17,836 bases of DNA, from the NCBI GenBank assembly GCA_027575805.1, contig JANBPU010000311.1:1-17836 (forward strand). Direction: 5' to 3'. Below the pieces are notes generated by a model. The model was not told the DNA's origin. It was given only the letters and a program-made list of their open reading frames with translations, and searched no databases. This DNA is from Mycoemilia scoparia (lineage: Eukaryota > Kickxellomycota > Kickxellomycetes > Kickxellales > Kickxellaceae). Shown here one piece after another: positions 1 through 8,472 of the stretch (its first letter is position 1; the number at the start of each line of letters is the position of its first letter). A program made the translations under genes and the position numbers.

Positions 1-4
1 TAAG

Positions 5-65
5 CAACCTTGCACTTATTTTGGAACAAACCACTACCACACAACCTTGCACTTATTTGTGAACA
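5..65. repeat. Tandem 24-bp repeat resembling a transposon end
   Basis: Two direct copies lie at 5-28 and 42-65, differing at two of 24 positions. The core reads CAACCTTGCACTTATTT. The second copy runs on into GAACAGAGGGAG; on the reverse strand this begins CTCCCTCTGTTC, which resembles the CTCCCTCYGTYC termini of Stowaway and Tc1/mariner-type elements. The left part of any such element would lie outside the window and I see no matching inverted end inside it. Repetition is directly visible; the mobile-element reading is inference. Confidence 0.45.
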
Positions 66-129
66 GAGGGAGTAGTAGTTATTGTGTGATGATGTGGTCT
101 ATTTAGTCAAACTGCGTAAATATGATAAA

Positions 130-290
130 ATTTCATTAGTGGCCAAGTGTATGGTAGATAGGAATGAGTCTTCATCAGACTTTGGTCCAATCACAGGCCA
201 ATTAAGATGCGATTCCCAAGAACCCATTACCATTGTCTAAGGCCACATGAAATCTGACCAAATATTGGTCACAGGAGATTTCTCAGCATA
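130..290 (+). pseudogene. Decayed coding repeat, copy C
   Basis: This stretch is related to copies at about 4925-5080 (-) and 11700-11853 (-). Read on the plus strand from 133, it gives a peptide starting SLVAKCMVDRNESSSDFGPI, then reaches an in-frame stop at 238-240. Nucleotide similarity to copy A continues past that stop to about 290. The copies differ by substitutions and by one whole-codon indel, which suggests descent from a protein-coding sequence rather than a structural repeat. I do not recognise the protein; a transposon-encoded protein or a decayed lineage-specific gene family are both possible. Confidence 0.5.
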
Positions 291-299
291 TAAAGACAT

Positions 300-800
300 C
301 AACATGTTCATTGTTTAGTTAAAATACTCGATGGCTTGCATTTACATTTATTCTACACTGGTTAGATACTTAGAGGAAAACAAATTAGAACTTTTTACAC
401 GGGCGGAGTACCTTCCGGGCCACCGTTCCATTCAAAAATGAAGGAAAAACTTGTATGGATCAACGATGTAAGAAGTTTGGCTTGTTTATTAATATGTATA
501 TGAATGTCTGGGGTTTGTAAATAGCGTAGAAAATAATGCTCGCTAATTAAAGGAAAGAAAGCAAAGATACTGTTCGAATTAAGGAGTTCGCATCACTGTT
601 GCTGCTAAAGAGAAGTGTGAATGGGAATAAGGAGCTACTTTGAATGAATGACTACTATGCTAATGATTACTGATGAAAATGCCTAAAATAATGTAAAACG
701 TGTGCGTGTGGATGTAGGAAAAGGAACCTATAAATAAACTATGTATAAATAGTCGGTTGGTAAAAGTACTGATTTAAAACAATGATAGGAGAGAGCTACA
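300..800. other. Stretch without an intact gene
   Basis: No long open frame or splice-consistent gene model was found on either strand. The frame of copy C stays partly open from about 290 to 450 with a few stops and could be more of the same decayed sequence. The rest is AT-rich with scattered stops in every frame I read. Confidence 0.4.
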
Positions 801-815
801 GATGCGACCAAGTGA

Positions 816-1482
816 AGAGCGGAGCAGAACAAAGGAAAGTATCAGTATCCATTGCGAGATCTTGGAACTGGAGTGTTTTATGAAGGTTTTTTTGGTGCCG
901 ACAAGTACCTTTAATTGAAGTGAAATACAGCATGGATTATACGCTATTGATCACTTTGTTCAGCTATAATTGCAGTGGTATACATTTAAAATTCGATGCT
1001 AATAATAGTCAGCCAATCAGTATCAAGGTTCCTGGGCACTTGGACCAAGTTATACAGACATTATTTTCTGTAGATTTCTACTTTTTGTTTTTTTGGCGTC
1101 TTCTAAACAACTTGCTTTCGACTTGCTCCTCTTTTATTGGAAAGGCATTGTGTGTATACTTGGCTGCATAAGTTTCAGTACCATTTTTATGCTTGGAGGT
1201 TCTTCTGTCAGAATCGCTAGTCAACTGGAACCCAGATTCCTATAAACCAACATCAAATGGAAACATCAAATATATCAGCAATAAAAATATAGCTAGCTTG
1301 ATGATTCTAAAAAGACTACTTACATTAAGGTTCTTTTTAATGGAGTCAACTTTGGTAGCATTGAACCTACATTCTCTAAGGAATTTTAAAAATCCTTCCC
1401 AAGAAACTACCAGTAGATAGCGCTTACAATTGCAGAGTCTGGCAAAGTCGTATTTGTTGGATTCGATGATTCTTTGAAATAA
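816..1482 (+). pseudogene. Possible decayed coding region, unrecognised
   Basis: Short open blocks with protein-like composition lie close together but are interrupted. Block 816-914 contains LGTGVFYEGFFGADKYL before a stop. Block 1327-1389 reads KVLFNGVNFGSIEPTFSKEF before a stop. The same frame continues through one more stop to a block ending at 1482 that reads IAESGKVVFVGFDDSLK. Another open frame lies at about 920-1171. No complete exon structure joins these blocks, and I recognise no family. It could be a degenerate gene or element, or chance open frames in AT-rich DNA. Confidence 0.25.
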
Positions 1483-1740
1483 AACATTAGTATTTGGTGG
1501 TTATTAGTATCGAAGCTTTCTCATATTATTCTTTCCCAAAGGGTAGGAAAGGATGCTAGTTTAGCGGGTAAAAGAGAGAAGGAGAGAGGAGACCAATGGA
1601 GGAAAGTGCTGGGTAGAGGAGTAAATAAAAGGTACGCTTTGGGTTCCATGATGCTATAGTGATATATGAGCATCTCATCCATATGCAAGTTATGAAATGG
1701 TAAAAATACAATGATAAAATTACAGGGTTTTTGTGGAGGG

Positions 1741-1758
1741 GAGAGAGAGAGAGAGAGA
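1741..1758. repeat. (GA)n microsatellite
   Basis: A run of about nine GA units lies just downstream of the Gln/Ser-rich gene, which is on the minus strand. It would fall in the 3' flank or 3' UTR of that gene. Confidence 0.85.
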
Positions 1759-1826
1759 AGGAAGGAATGTGTATAGTAGTCTTGAGAGGGTTGAAATTCG
1801 GAGGAAGTAGGTCAGGGTTTGATGTA

Positions 1827-2963
1827 TTACCAAAGATGGTGCCCCTGGTATATAGGAATAAAGTCCATGCATATTTTTATTTGTATCGAAATGTATTTAT
1901 CTCCTGAAATTAATACAGAGGACAACTTCACTTTGTGCAGGCCAACATACTTAACAATTATATCTCTAAACTTCGGCCTATGAGAAGACATGTGTCTTTT
2001 TTGAATGACGGCTCCTTGGTCAGAGGCCTCGCTGGGATCCCTTCCCCTCTTCAGAGAGGGTGCAGGCATCACCTCACTTCTGGCGCTTTGCAGGTGCACT
2101 GCATATTCCGAATTATTGTTGATATACGCTGCTATAGACTGTGGGCTTTGTAAGGTCTGGCTGTTCGGTACCAGCCACTGAGGCTGTGGTGGATGAATCG
2201 GATGGTGCATGACGCTGGAAGTCACAAAGGGGAATGGAACTTGGTAAGACCACTGTTGATAAAGTCCCGCAGACTGAGTGGGCTGGATATAGCTTAAGGT
2301 CTCATACATGGCCCCATTGCTCTCCTGAGCATTAGGTGTAGAGTCGAATGCTTGCTGAGACACCTGTGGCTGTATCGTATTCTGGTCCATATTAGTGCTA
2401 AGGATACTAAATAAAGCCTGGGTCGACCAATTAGTATTGCTGGTTGCGTTGACATTGCTTGGAACAACAAACTGGCTTTGGGGCTGAGAATACTTATCCA
2501 CTGTTACCATGCTACTAAAGAGATCATGGTTCTGGCTAAGGTCAGTTTTATTGCTATACAGGGTTGTATTGGATTCTGACTGAATATTTTCTGCAGTACT
2601 AATGGCGTCCACACTGGACTCAAGTGCGCTTGCTGCGGTGTTGGAAATATACTGAGAAACTGCAGAATCTTGTGCATCCAAGCCAGCGATATATGGAGCA
2701 TTGACCTTCAACTGTCCTTGAGTAGAATTCGCATTTTGGAAGTAGGCCGACCATGAGATATCTGTGATAATGGTCTGGTCTGTTGCCATACCATTGGCAA
2801 CGACACCATTCATGGCAAGACCTATTAGTTATTAATAGCTGTATCATGTAAACAACTATGCCCATCTTGTAATGCATCCTCATGGATCTCCACTGTGTTT
2901 AGACTTACCTTGGCTGCCATATATGTCCATGGGCATATTTCTTTTGGTAGTATCGGGACCCAT
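1827..2963 (-). CDS. Gln/Ser/Asn-rich hypothetical protein, possibly nuclear
   Basis: I do not recognise this protein. The model has exon 1 at 2963-2909 and exon 2 at 2821-1827, joined by an 86-nt GTAAGT...TAG intron, giving 349 residues. The first in-frame ATG is at 2963; a second is at 2936. Most of the protein is low-complexity and polar: Ser/Thr/Asn/Gln-rich over residues 40-220, with a His/Pro/Gln patch near 224-234. Basic clusters KRGRD (276-280) and QKRHMSSHRPK (292-302) look like nuclear localisation signals. No DNA-binding domain is evident, so a transcription regulator is only a guess. The C-terminus is uncertain: a 47-nt GTATGT...CAG stretch at 1950-1904 could be an intron, which would end the protein at 1897 after IIVKR, but it is shorter than every other intron here. 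Similar polar, disordered regulators are common in fungi. Confidence 0.6.
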
Positions 2964-3113
2964 GTGTGTGGTATGGCTGGGCAAATGTATCAAAATATAT
3001 GTAAACAGAGTAAAAACCAACTCTCTGTTATATATATAATAAAAACAAGTGGTTTGCGAAATCAAAAAAATAAAAATCGTTAAAGAAAAATCGGCTGGCG
3101 AAGAATGCTCCCT

Positions 3114-3199
3114 TAAATATTGCTGAGTAAATGATGATTAAGCATTTTATTACTCCTATGGAGGTAGCTGTATGCCAAAATAAATATTGCTGAGTAAAT
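3114..3199. repeat. 19-bp direct repeat pair
   Basis: The sequence TAAATATTGCTGAGTAAAT occurs exactly at 3114-3132 and again at 3181-3199, 67 bp apart. The interval between them contains the first copy of the 31-bp repeat shared with 4772-4802. Confidence 0.85.
3147..3177 (+). repeat. 31-bp dispersed repeat, copy 1
   Basis: It matches 4772-4802 at 30 of 31 positions, around the core GGAGGTAGCTGTATGCCA. Weaker similarity extends about 14 bp to the left with one indel. The two copies are in the same orientation, 1.6 kb apart. The nature of the unit is unknown. Confidence 0.8.
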
Positions 3200-3599
3200 A
3201 CACAAGCCAAGAGCTCTAGAGCCCATATTAATGCATACTTTTAATAAGAGAAGCACTGGGGAGAGTCTACCATCTCAAGCATTGGCTGCGATTATAAGCC
3301 CGCCTAGGGGATCTTTGCCAACCTGGATAGAAATCGCCCTTCTCCCATATACGCGTCTGTTTGCATATCGTGGCATTGTTGGAAATGGTCGTTGGAGGAG
3401 CATACAATGTAGCAATGCAACCGTTGCACTTTTTCACACGTGTGTATAGGCAGCAAATCAGCAGATTTTGGAAGCAGCCACACGGCTTTCAAATAAGCGT
3501 AATGTTTCCTAGTAGGTAAGGCCAAAGGAGCAAGGGCCGATAAGAGGGAAGAACATTGTCTACTTGGCATCGTTCATAGTAGATTCTCTTCACAATTTC

Positions 3600-3619
3600 C
3601 ACACACACACACACACACA
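3600..3619. repeat. (CA)n microsatellite
   Basis: A run of about ten CA units in the non-coding spacer. Confidence 0.9.
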
Positions 3620-4771
3620 ACAATCCGCCTTGTAACAAAGTACGCGATCTATTACTTGCCAAAAAAGGCTAAACCGCCACACTCGCAACTCCGAGTTCAA
3701 AACACCAAGAACCACTGGGGCTACGTAGATTAACTTTTACAAAAAGCATATATCTGTGTTTATCATGTGTGGGTTTGGGGGTTAGATATGGGGGTCGAGC
3801 TACTCATGGGTGCTTATGTGGAGGGTGGGCTACTCTATTTGAAAATACCTCAAAACTGGCCACAGAAATAGTTCATAATAGGGATGATGAAGATGTAGCT
3901 ACATGCCACCATCAATCAGCATTTTTCCTATTATATTGGCACAATGCTTACATGTGTACTTTGTTATCTCTCAAACTAACAAAAACCCGATGGGGTAGTT
4001 TGGGATATAGCCATGGGGCATGGTTCTCTGTGTGCGTGCATCTGACCGGACAGGCCCACAAGACATCTGACTTGAATCTGCCAGCAATAGCTGTTGTACA
4101 GGTGAAATGCAACATCACAATGAACTTAGGGTGTCTTGCTTCTCGCTGTGTGACAAGCAAAACACAGGCTTATGTCAAAGCGCTCACCATCCCAATCCAC
4201 CAGCTGTGACCCTTTGTGTGCTAAAGCCTTTACCCACCTTCTTTTTATAGATCGCTTCTCTATTCTTTCTATGTGCGATGCCATATATTTAAATCGATGT
4301 GTTCCAGATAAGCTTGAATTCACAATTGGGCATCTGTGGAACCATTGTTGACTGCGGAACTCCATGGATGGACTGATTTGCTTTGGATTCGACACGTAGC
4401 TATGATATCATATGTTTATCATAAACAACTGAGGTTTAGTTAAAATAGAACAGTAAAAGGGCTGAGTCGCTTGTCTATTTAAGTAAGTGGTGGGAATTAT
4501 GGCCCTGGGCGGGCCTTTTAGAGGTAAGCCTGTATCGCAAAGAAATCATTCTACTGGGCCAGAGGTTTCAATTCTTCCGTACTATAAAATCATCAAAGTT
4601 CCTCCCTTGCCGAGATTTTCTCTATAGACCTCTGTCGGATAAGATCGAGACCCGATGCTGCCTCAGTTTCTATACAGGGTACAGATAGTGCCCTACTCAA
4701 CGGCCTAAACGGCTATATACCTGGCAGGTTCTCCACCAAAAAGAAACAGTCCTGTAGATGATCGAGACTTC

Positions 4772-4802
4772 TTATTACTCCTAGGGAGGTAGCTGTATGC
4801 CA
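4772..4802 (+). repeat. 31-bp dispersed repeat, copy 2
   Basis: Same orientation and near-identical sequence to 3147-3177, with one T/G difference. Similarity stops abruptly at the right edge of both copies after GCCA. Confidence 0.8.
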
Positions 4803-4924
4803 CATACCCTAAACTTTGCGTTTACCAAACAAAAAAAGGAGCATCCTGTACCCTCGTGCCTCTAACACATTTGGTCCATAAGTCATACATTTTAGGGCAG
4901 CCTTAGAGAGATCATTTTGGTACA

Positions 4925-5080
4925 TTTTTAGAGGAAATTCTGCCAAATGTATATTTGGTCAAATTTCATGAGGCTTTAGGCGAAATGGACCCCCCAGGAA
5001 TTGCATAGCAAATGGCTGGTGATTGGGCCAAAATCTGAGGGCACACTTCTGCCTAACATAGATTCGATCATAGCGAAATC
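4925..5080 (-). pseudogene. Decayed coding repeat, copy A
   Basis: Read on the minus strand from 5076, this aligns with copy C (130-290) over its length and with copy B (11700-11853) over most of it. The shared reading frame has SMLGRSVPSDFGPIT, matching the SDFGPIT block of copy C. It carries an in-frame stop and a one-base shift near its start, then another stop after HFA. It is clearly non-functional. The family is unidentified. Confidence 0.5.
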
Positions 5081-5904
5081 TTCCCACTTTCAAATCATTG
5101 GTCTTCACCTCTATTCATTTTGCTTTCAGTCTCTTGGCACTCATGAAGCTTTTTGACAAGATTTTATAGCCCTGCTTTGCTACGCGCTGGGAATGCTACC
5201 AAAGGTTGTTCATCCAAAACAAAAATTTAGTATTATGTGGATGACCAATCCATGTTATCAGGTGAGGCTCTTAGCTTAGCAAAGCGATCTGCGAGAGGTT
5301 CTCTATGTCTTAATCAGGTCGAATCTAGGGATCAAGGTTGGGGACCAGAAGGAAATGCAAACTAGAACATGCGATCTTTGAGCCATTGATGACGATAGTG
5401 CGCAAAGGCTAAACCCAACTGGGAAAAAATGACTGGCATTTGGCTTGCACAGGCATTATTATGGCCCGACACAGTAGGAGTTATCAGCAGCAACAGCAGC
5501 CTTGGCGTTCCAAGTGGGGAGGGTCGGAAAATGGACATAAAATCAGCCTGACCATTTGTTTTAGAGATCGGCCTGGACTGTTTCTAAGTTAGGCTAGTCT
5601 GCCAATCAGCACTTTTATACGCGGATCGGCCACCAAATACGTGCCTTTGGGCTGACAGATACGTACACATAAACCACAACAGCTTTCTCAAAGCTATATT
5701 TGCTTTATGCACTGCTATTGTCTTGACCCAAAACTTCTCTCACCACAGCTGCCTTGGTTAGGCCTTACTGGCTAACTCTCTGTCTTCCTTGTGTACTACG
5801 GATTTTTGAACTGGCTCAACTCTAGACTTGCATCACCAGCATCATCATAGTGGTGCTTGGCTCTCCTGTCGCTTCGTTTACCTGTATTTTGGTATCTACA
5901 ATTC

Positions 5905-6086
5905 CTCTCTCTCTCTCTCTCTTGGCTACCATTCCTCACCCTCTCCACTATCCTCTTTCTTAATTTTTCAGTTTCGCTCTTTGGCTCTTTACACTCCTTA
6001 CTTCTTTTTATAAATTTTTGATACTTCCCATATATAGAATTATTTTTATTTTCCCACTTTCTCTCTTTCTCTCTCTCTCTCTCTTT
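5905..6086 (+). promoter_or_regulatory. Pyrimidine-rich (CT)n tracts upstream of SVF1
   Basis: Two CT-repeat blocks, 5905-5922 and about 6060-6086, sit within a strongly pyrimidine-rich strand that ends 45 bp before the SVF1 start codon. CT-rich tracts next to the transcription start are common in fungal promoters and 5' leaders. The tract is seen directly; the promoter role is inferred from position. Confidence 0.45.
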
Positions 6087-6130
6087 CTTCATATACTTGA
6101 ATACTACTATCCAGAGATATATAATCTATA

Positions 6131-7931
6131 ATGTCTAAAAGTAAGTCACACAATATTCTCTTGTGTATATCTATTCCCCTTCTATTTCTACTTATACAGT
6201 CTTTAGCATTGACAGCAACACTATTGCAAAGATTTGGGTTGTATGCTATTCCCCACAAATGAAGAACCATCTCTAATTGGTGGTTTGCCAAGAGCATAAT
6301 GAGCTAGCATATACACATTTATTTTTATGCGCCCAAATTCATGGACAAGGGGTTAAAAGTCATACATGATGCCGGCTTGCTGAATATCTGCATGCGATGA
6401 ACATGTTGCTGATACCAAACCACTTGATATCAAATATACAACAAATTAACACTTCAAACAAAATGCCTTTCAAATACGCTTTTAGCCATTCCTGCCAGCC
6501 AAAGAGTTCCTGAAGGCGTTCCAACCGCCAACACTACCACCCACGAAGATTTTGTATGGTCATGCAAAAGCACTGGGTCTGAGACCCAGACTCTTTATTT
6601 CCGTTTCAACAGCGGTATATGGGGATTTATTCAAATTGCCTGGGGCTACATTGCGTAAGTAAATCTTTAAACCAATTTCTACCTTTTTGAGAGCCCTAAT
6701 CATGCGTGCATAGATACTATTGTGCACACACACACACACACACACACGCGGGTATGCTTTAACAGTTACAAAGCCATATGAAGCCCAATGGCAAGGACGA
6801 CAGCAGTAGCATGAGTATTTTTGGCTGAGCTGTGCCATGTCTATGTGGGCTAGCCTAGTGTTGTCCTATGATGCATGCTCTATTTAAAATAGGTATACAT
6901 CTGGAAATAGCCCCATGTGCTGTAAACCACATACCCTTGTGAATCATCTACATGTATAGATGTGTATCCATGCACGTCTAGTCTAGAAGAAACAATACAA
7001 ACTAATGTCATGGGGTTCTCTGCTGTCTTTTTAAAATAGCGTATCTCCTACAATTCAATCCAATGCCATGTTTTACGTTCCTGGCGATGGCAACGCCTTC
7101 GAGACGCATAATGGACACAAGCTCAAGATAGCTAAAGATGGCGTTTCGAGCGACGTCCACGGCGTCAGTATGAAGTGGGACGAGAATATGGAGAAGCTCA
7201 TTGTCGACTATACGATCGGCAAAAAGTATAACATCAAGGGCCATTTTGTGTTTGAGCGGACTGATCACGGATTCAAGATTGGCGACGGAAAGAATATAGT
7301 TGGTCCTGGTACCGTACAGCACAGCTTCTATCCGTGCGGTAAGGTCAAGGCCAACATGATCATTAAAGGAAAGCCCTACGAAGAAACTGGAACTGGCTTC
7401 TATATCCATGCTATGTCCGCCGATATCATGCCCTACAATGTTGGCCAAGAATGGTCATTTACGGACTTTGTTTCTGACGATAAGGCCAACCCAACCACAT
7501 TTCAACTTCTCCAGTATATTACCCCCGCAAGGTTTGGAGGAACTTTATGTACCCAAGCTGGTCTCCAAATCGATGGAAAGAACTATGCTGTGTTCTGGGA
7601 CAACAATGTCAAGTTAGAGGACAACGTTAAGGATAACAAAAGCGGATACCAAATACCAAAACAAATCATCTACGAAGCCAATGGTGAGATATTGAAGGAT
7701 AAAAAGAAGATCAAGGTCACCATGGACTGCAGGCCAGACGTATTTTTGCAGAGAATCGATGTCCTCTATGAATTGCCCTACTTTGTCAAGATTGCTGTCC
7801 AGACACTTATTACCAATCCATTCATTTTCCAATGGCTCGAGCTCAAGTCGACGATGAAAATAGAGGTTGAAGGCGAACCAGAGAAGGTCCTCACTGGCAG
7901 CTCGTTCCACGAATTGACGTTGATGAAGTAG
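6131..7931 (+). CDS. SVF1: SVF1-family survival factor (lipocalin-like)
   Basis: Three exons, 6131-6140, 6486-6654 and 7040-7931, encode 356 residues with all phases consistent (both donors GTAAGT, acceptors TTTTAG and AAATAG). Svf1 proteins have two lipocalin-like halves; in yeast Svf1 supports oxidative-stress survival and moves ceramide from ER to Golgi. Family-like blocks are DFVWSC (25-30), ETQTLYF (36-42), GFIQIAWGY (50-58), VQHSFYP (152-158), GTGFYIHAM (177-185) and ITPARFGGTLCTQAG (220-234). The last is typical of the C-terminal half. The protein is shorter than yeast Svf1 (about 480) and lacks the N-terminal amphipathic helix. The first exon is only ten bases and intron 1 is 345 nt, so an alternative upstream exon could restore it. 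The gene converges with the CDF gene. The family call is fairly secure; the 5' model is less so. Confidence 0.83.
6723..6747. repeat. (CA)n microsatellite in SVF1 intron 2
   Basis: About twelve CA units lie inside the 385-nt second intron of SVF1. Confidence 0.9.
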
Positions 7932-8472
7932 ACTATCAACTCTTGGTTGTGCACTGCTGGTGTGCTGTTCGTGTTTAACAAGTACAAGTCACAAGTCAGC
8001 AAAAATATTCATACGCACTTTAGGCTACCGCCCATTCAATATACATCATCAGTAAAACCCCAACAACCAAAAAATTCGCTTTCTAACGTTTCTATCTATA
8101 TCCTCATATCTACAACACAGATGGTATAATAGAAGCCATGCCACTACTGCCACCATGCTTGCTCTCTTTCCATATATTATTCTATTATAATACTATAATC
8201 TTATTACCACATCATTATTTTCATTTTGACGTAGTAATATCTTTTACACGTTCTTCTCATCCCTAATTTCTCTTTCGGATATACTACTTTTAATTTTTAC
8301 TACTGCTATCTTTTTGGTACAACTATCACAGATGTTCTCTTTGTTGATAATCTTTAAAAAACTGATACACAAAAATATATAAATGCGTACTAATTCTGAA
8401 ATCAACGAATAGTTTCTATAATGGTGAAGCTGTCCCGAATCTCTACAGTTTGGAGGTAAATAGTTATTATCG
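7932..8472. other. Convergent 3' spacer between SVF1 and the CDF gene
   Basis: This 541-bp stretch is AT-rich and contains no gene-like open frame. Both flanking genes end into it, so it should hold their 3' UTRs and polyadenylation sites; I could not pin these down. Confidence 0.6.

Larger units (their letters stand above)
2964..6130. other. Long gene-poor spacer
   Basis: This 3.2 kb spacer separates the divergent Gln/Ser-rich gene and SVF1. It holds several short direct repeats, a (CA)n tract, decayed repeat copy A, and pyrimidine-rich tracts next to SVF1. Open frames up to 146 codons occur (for example 3769-4209 +), but they have no domain signature, no splice continuity and unlikely composition, so I do not call genes. 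Promoters for both flanking genes should lie at its two ends. Confidence 0.6.

Noticed and set aside
565..590. tRNA T-loop-like TTCGAAT
   Set aside because: The flanking bases do not form a five-pair T stem and no anticodon or D arm is found. Similar partial hits near 4384 and 5310 also fail.
1904..1950. 47-nt intron in the Gln/Ser-rich gene
   Set aside because: The sites GTATGT and TTTCAG are acceptable, but every other intron here is at least 86 nt and splicing leads at once to a stop. It is kept only as an alternative.
2880..3065. N-terminal extension of the Gln/Ser-rich gene to 3065, with a hydrophobic segment
   Set aside because: The extension would begin at TTG. The first ATG in frame is at 2963, so the apparent signal-like segment is upstream untranslated sequence.
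3769..4209. 146-codon open frame on the plus strand
   Set aside because: Its composition (Cys/His/Trp-rich, no domain or periodicity) is not protein-like. It has no splice-linked neighbours, and it lies in a repeat-bearing spacer.
7008..7448. 146-codon open frame on the minus strand
   Set aside because: It lies antisense to SVF1 exon 3, whose plus-strand frame carries the family motifs.
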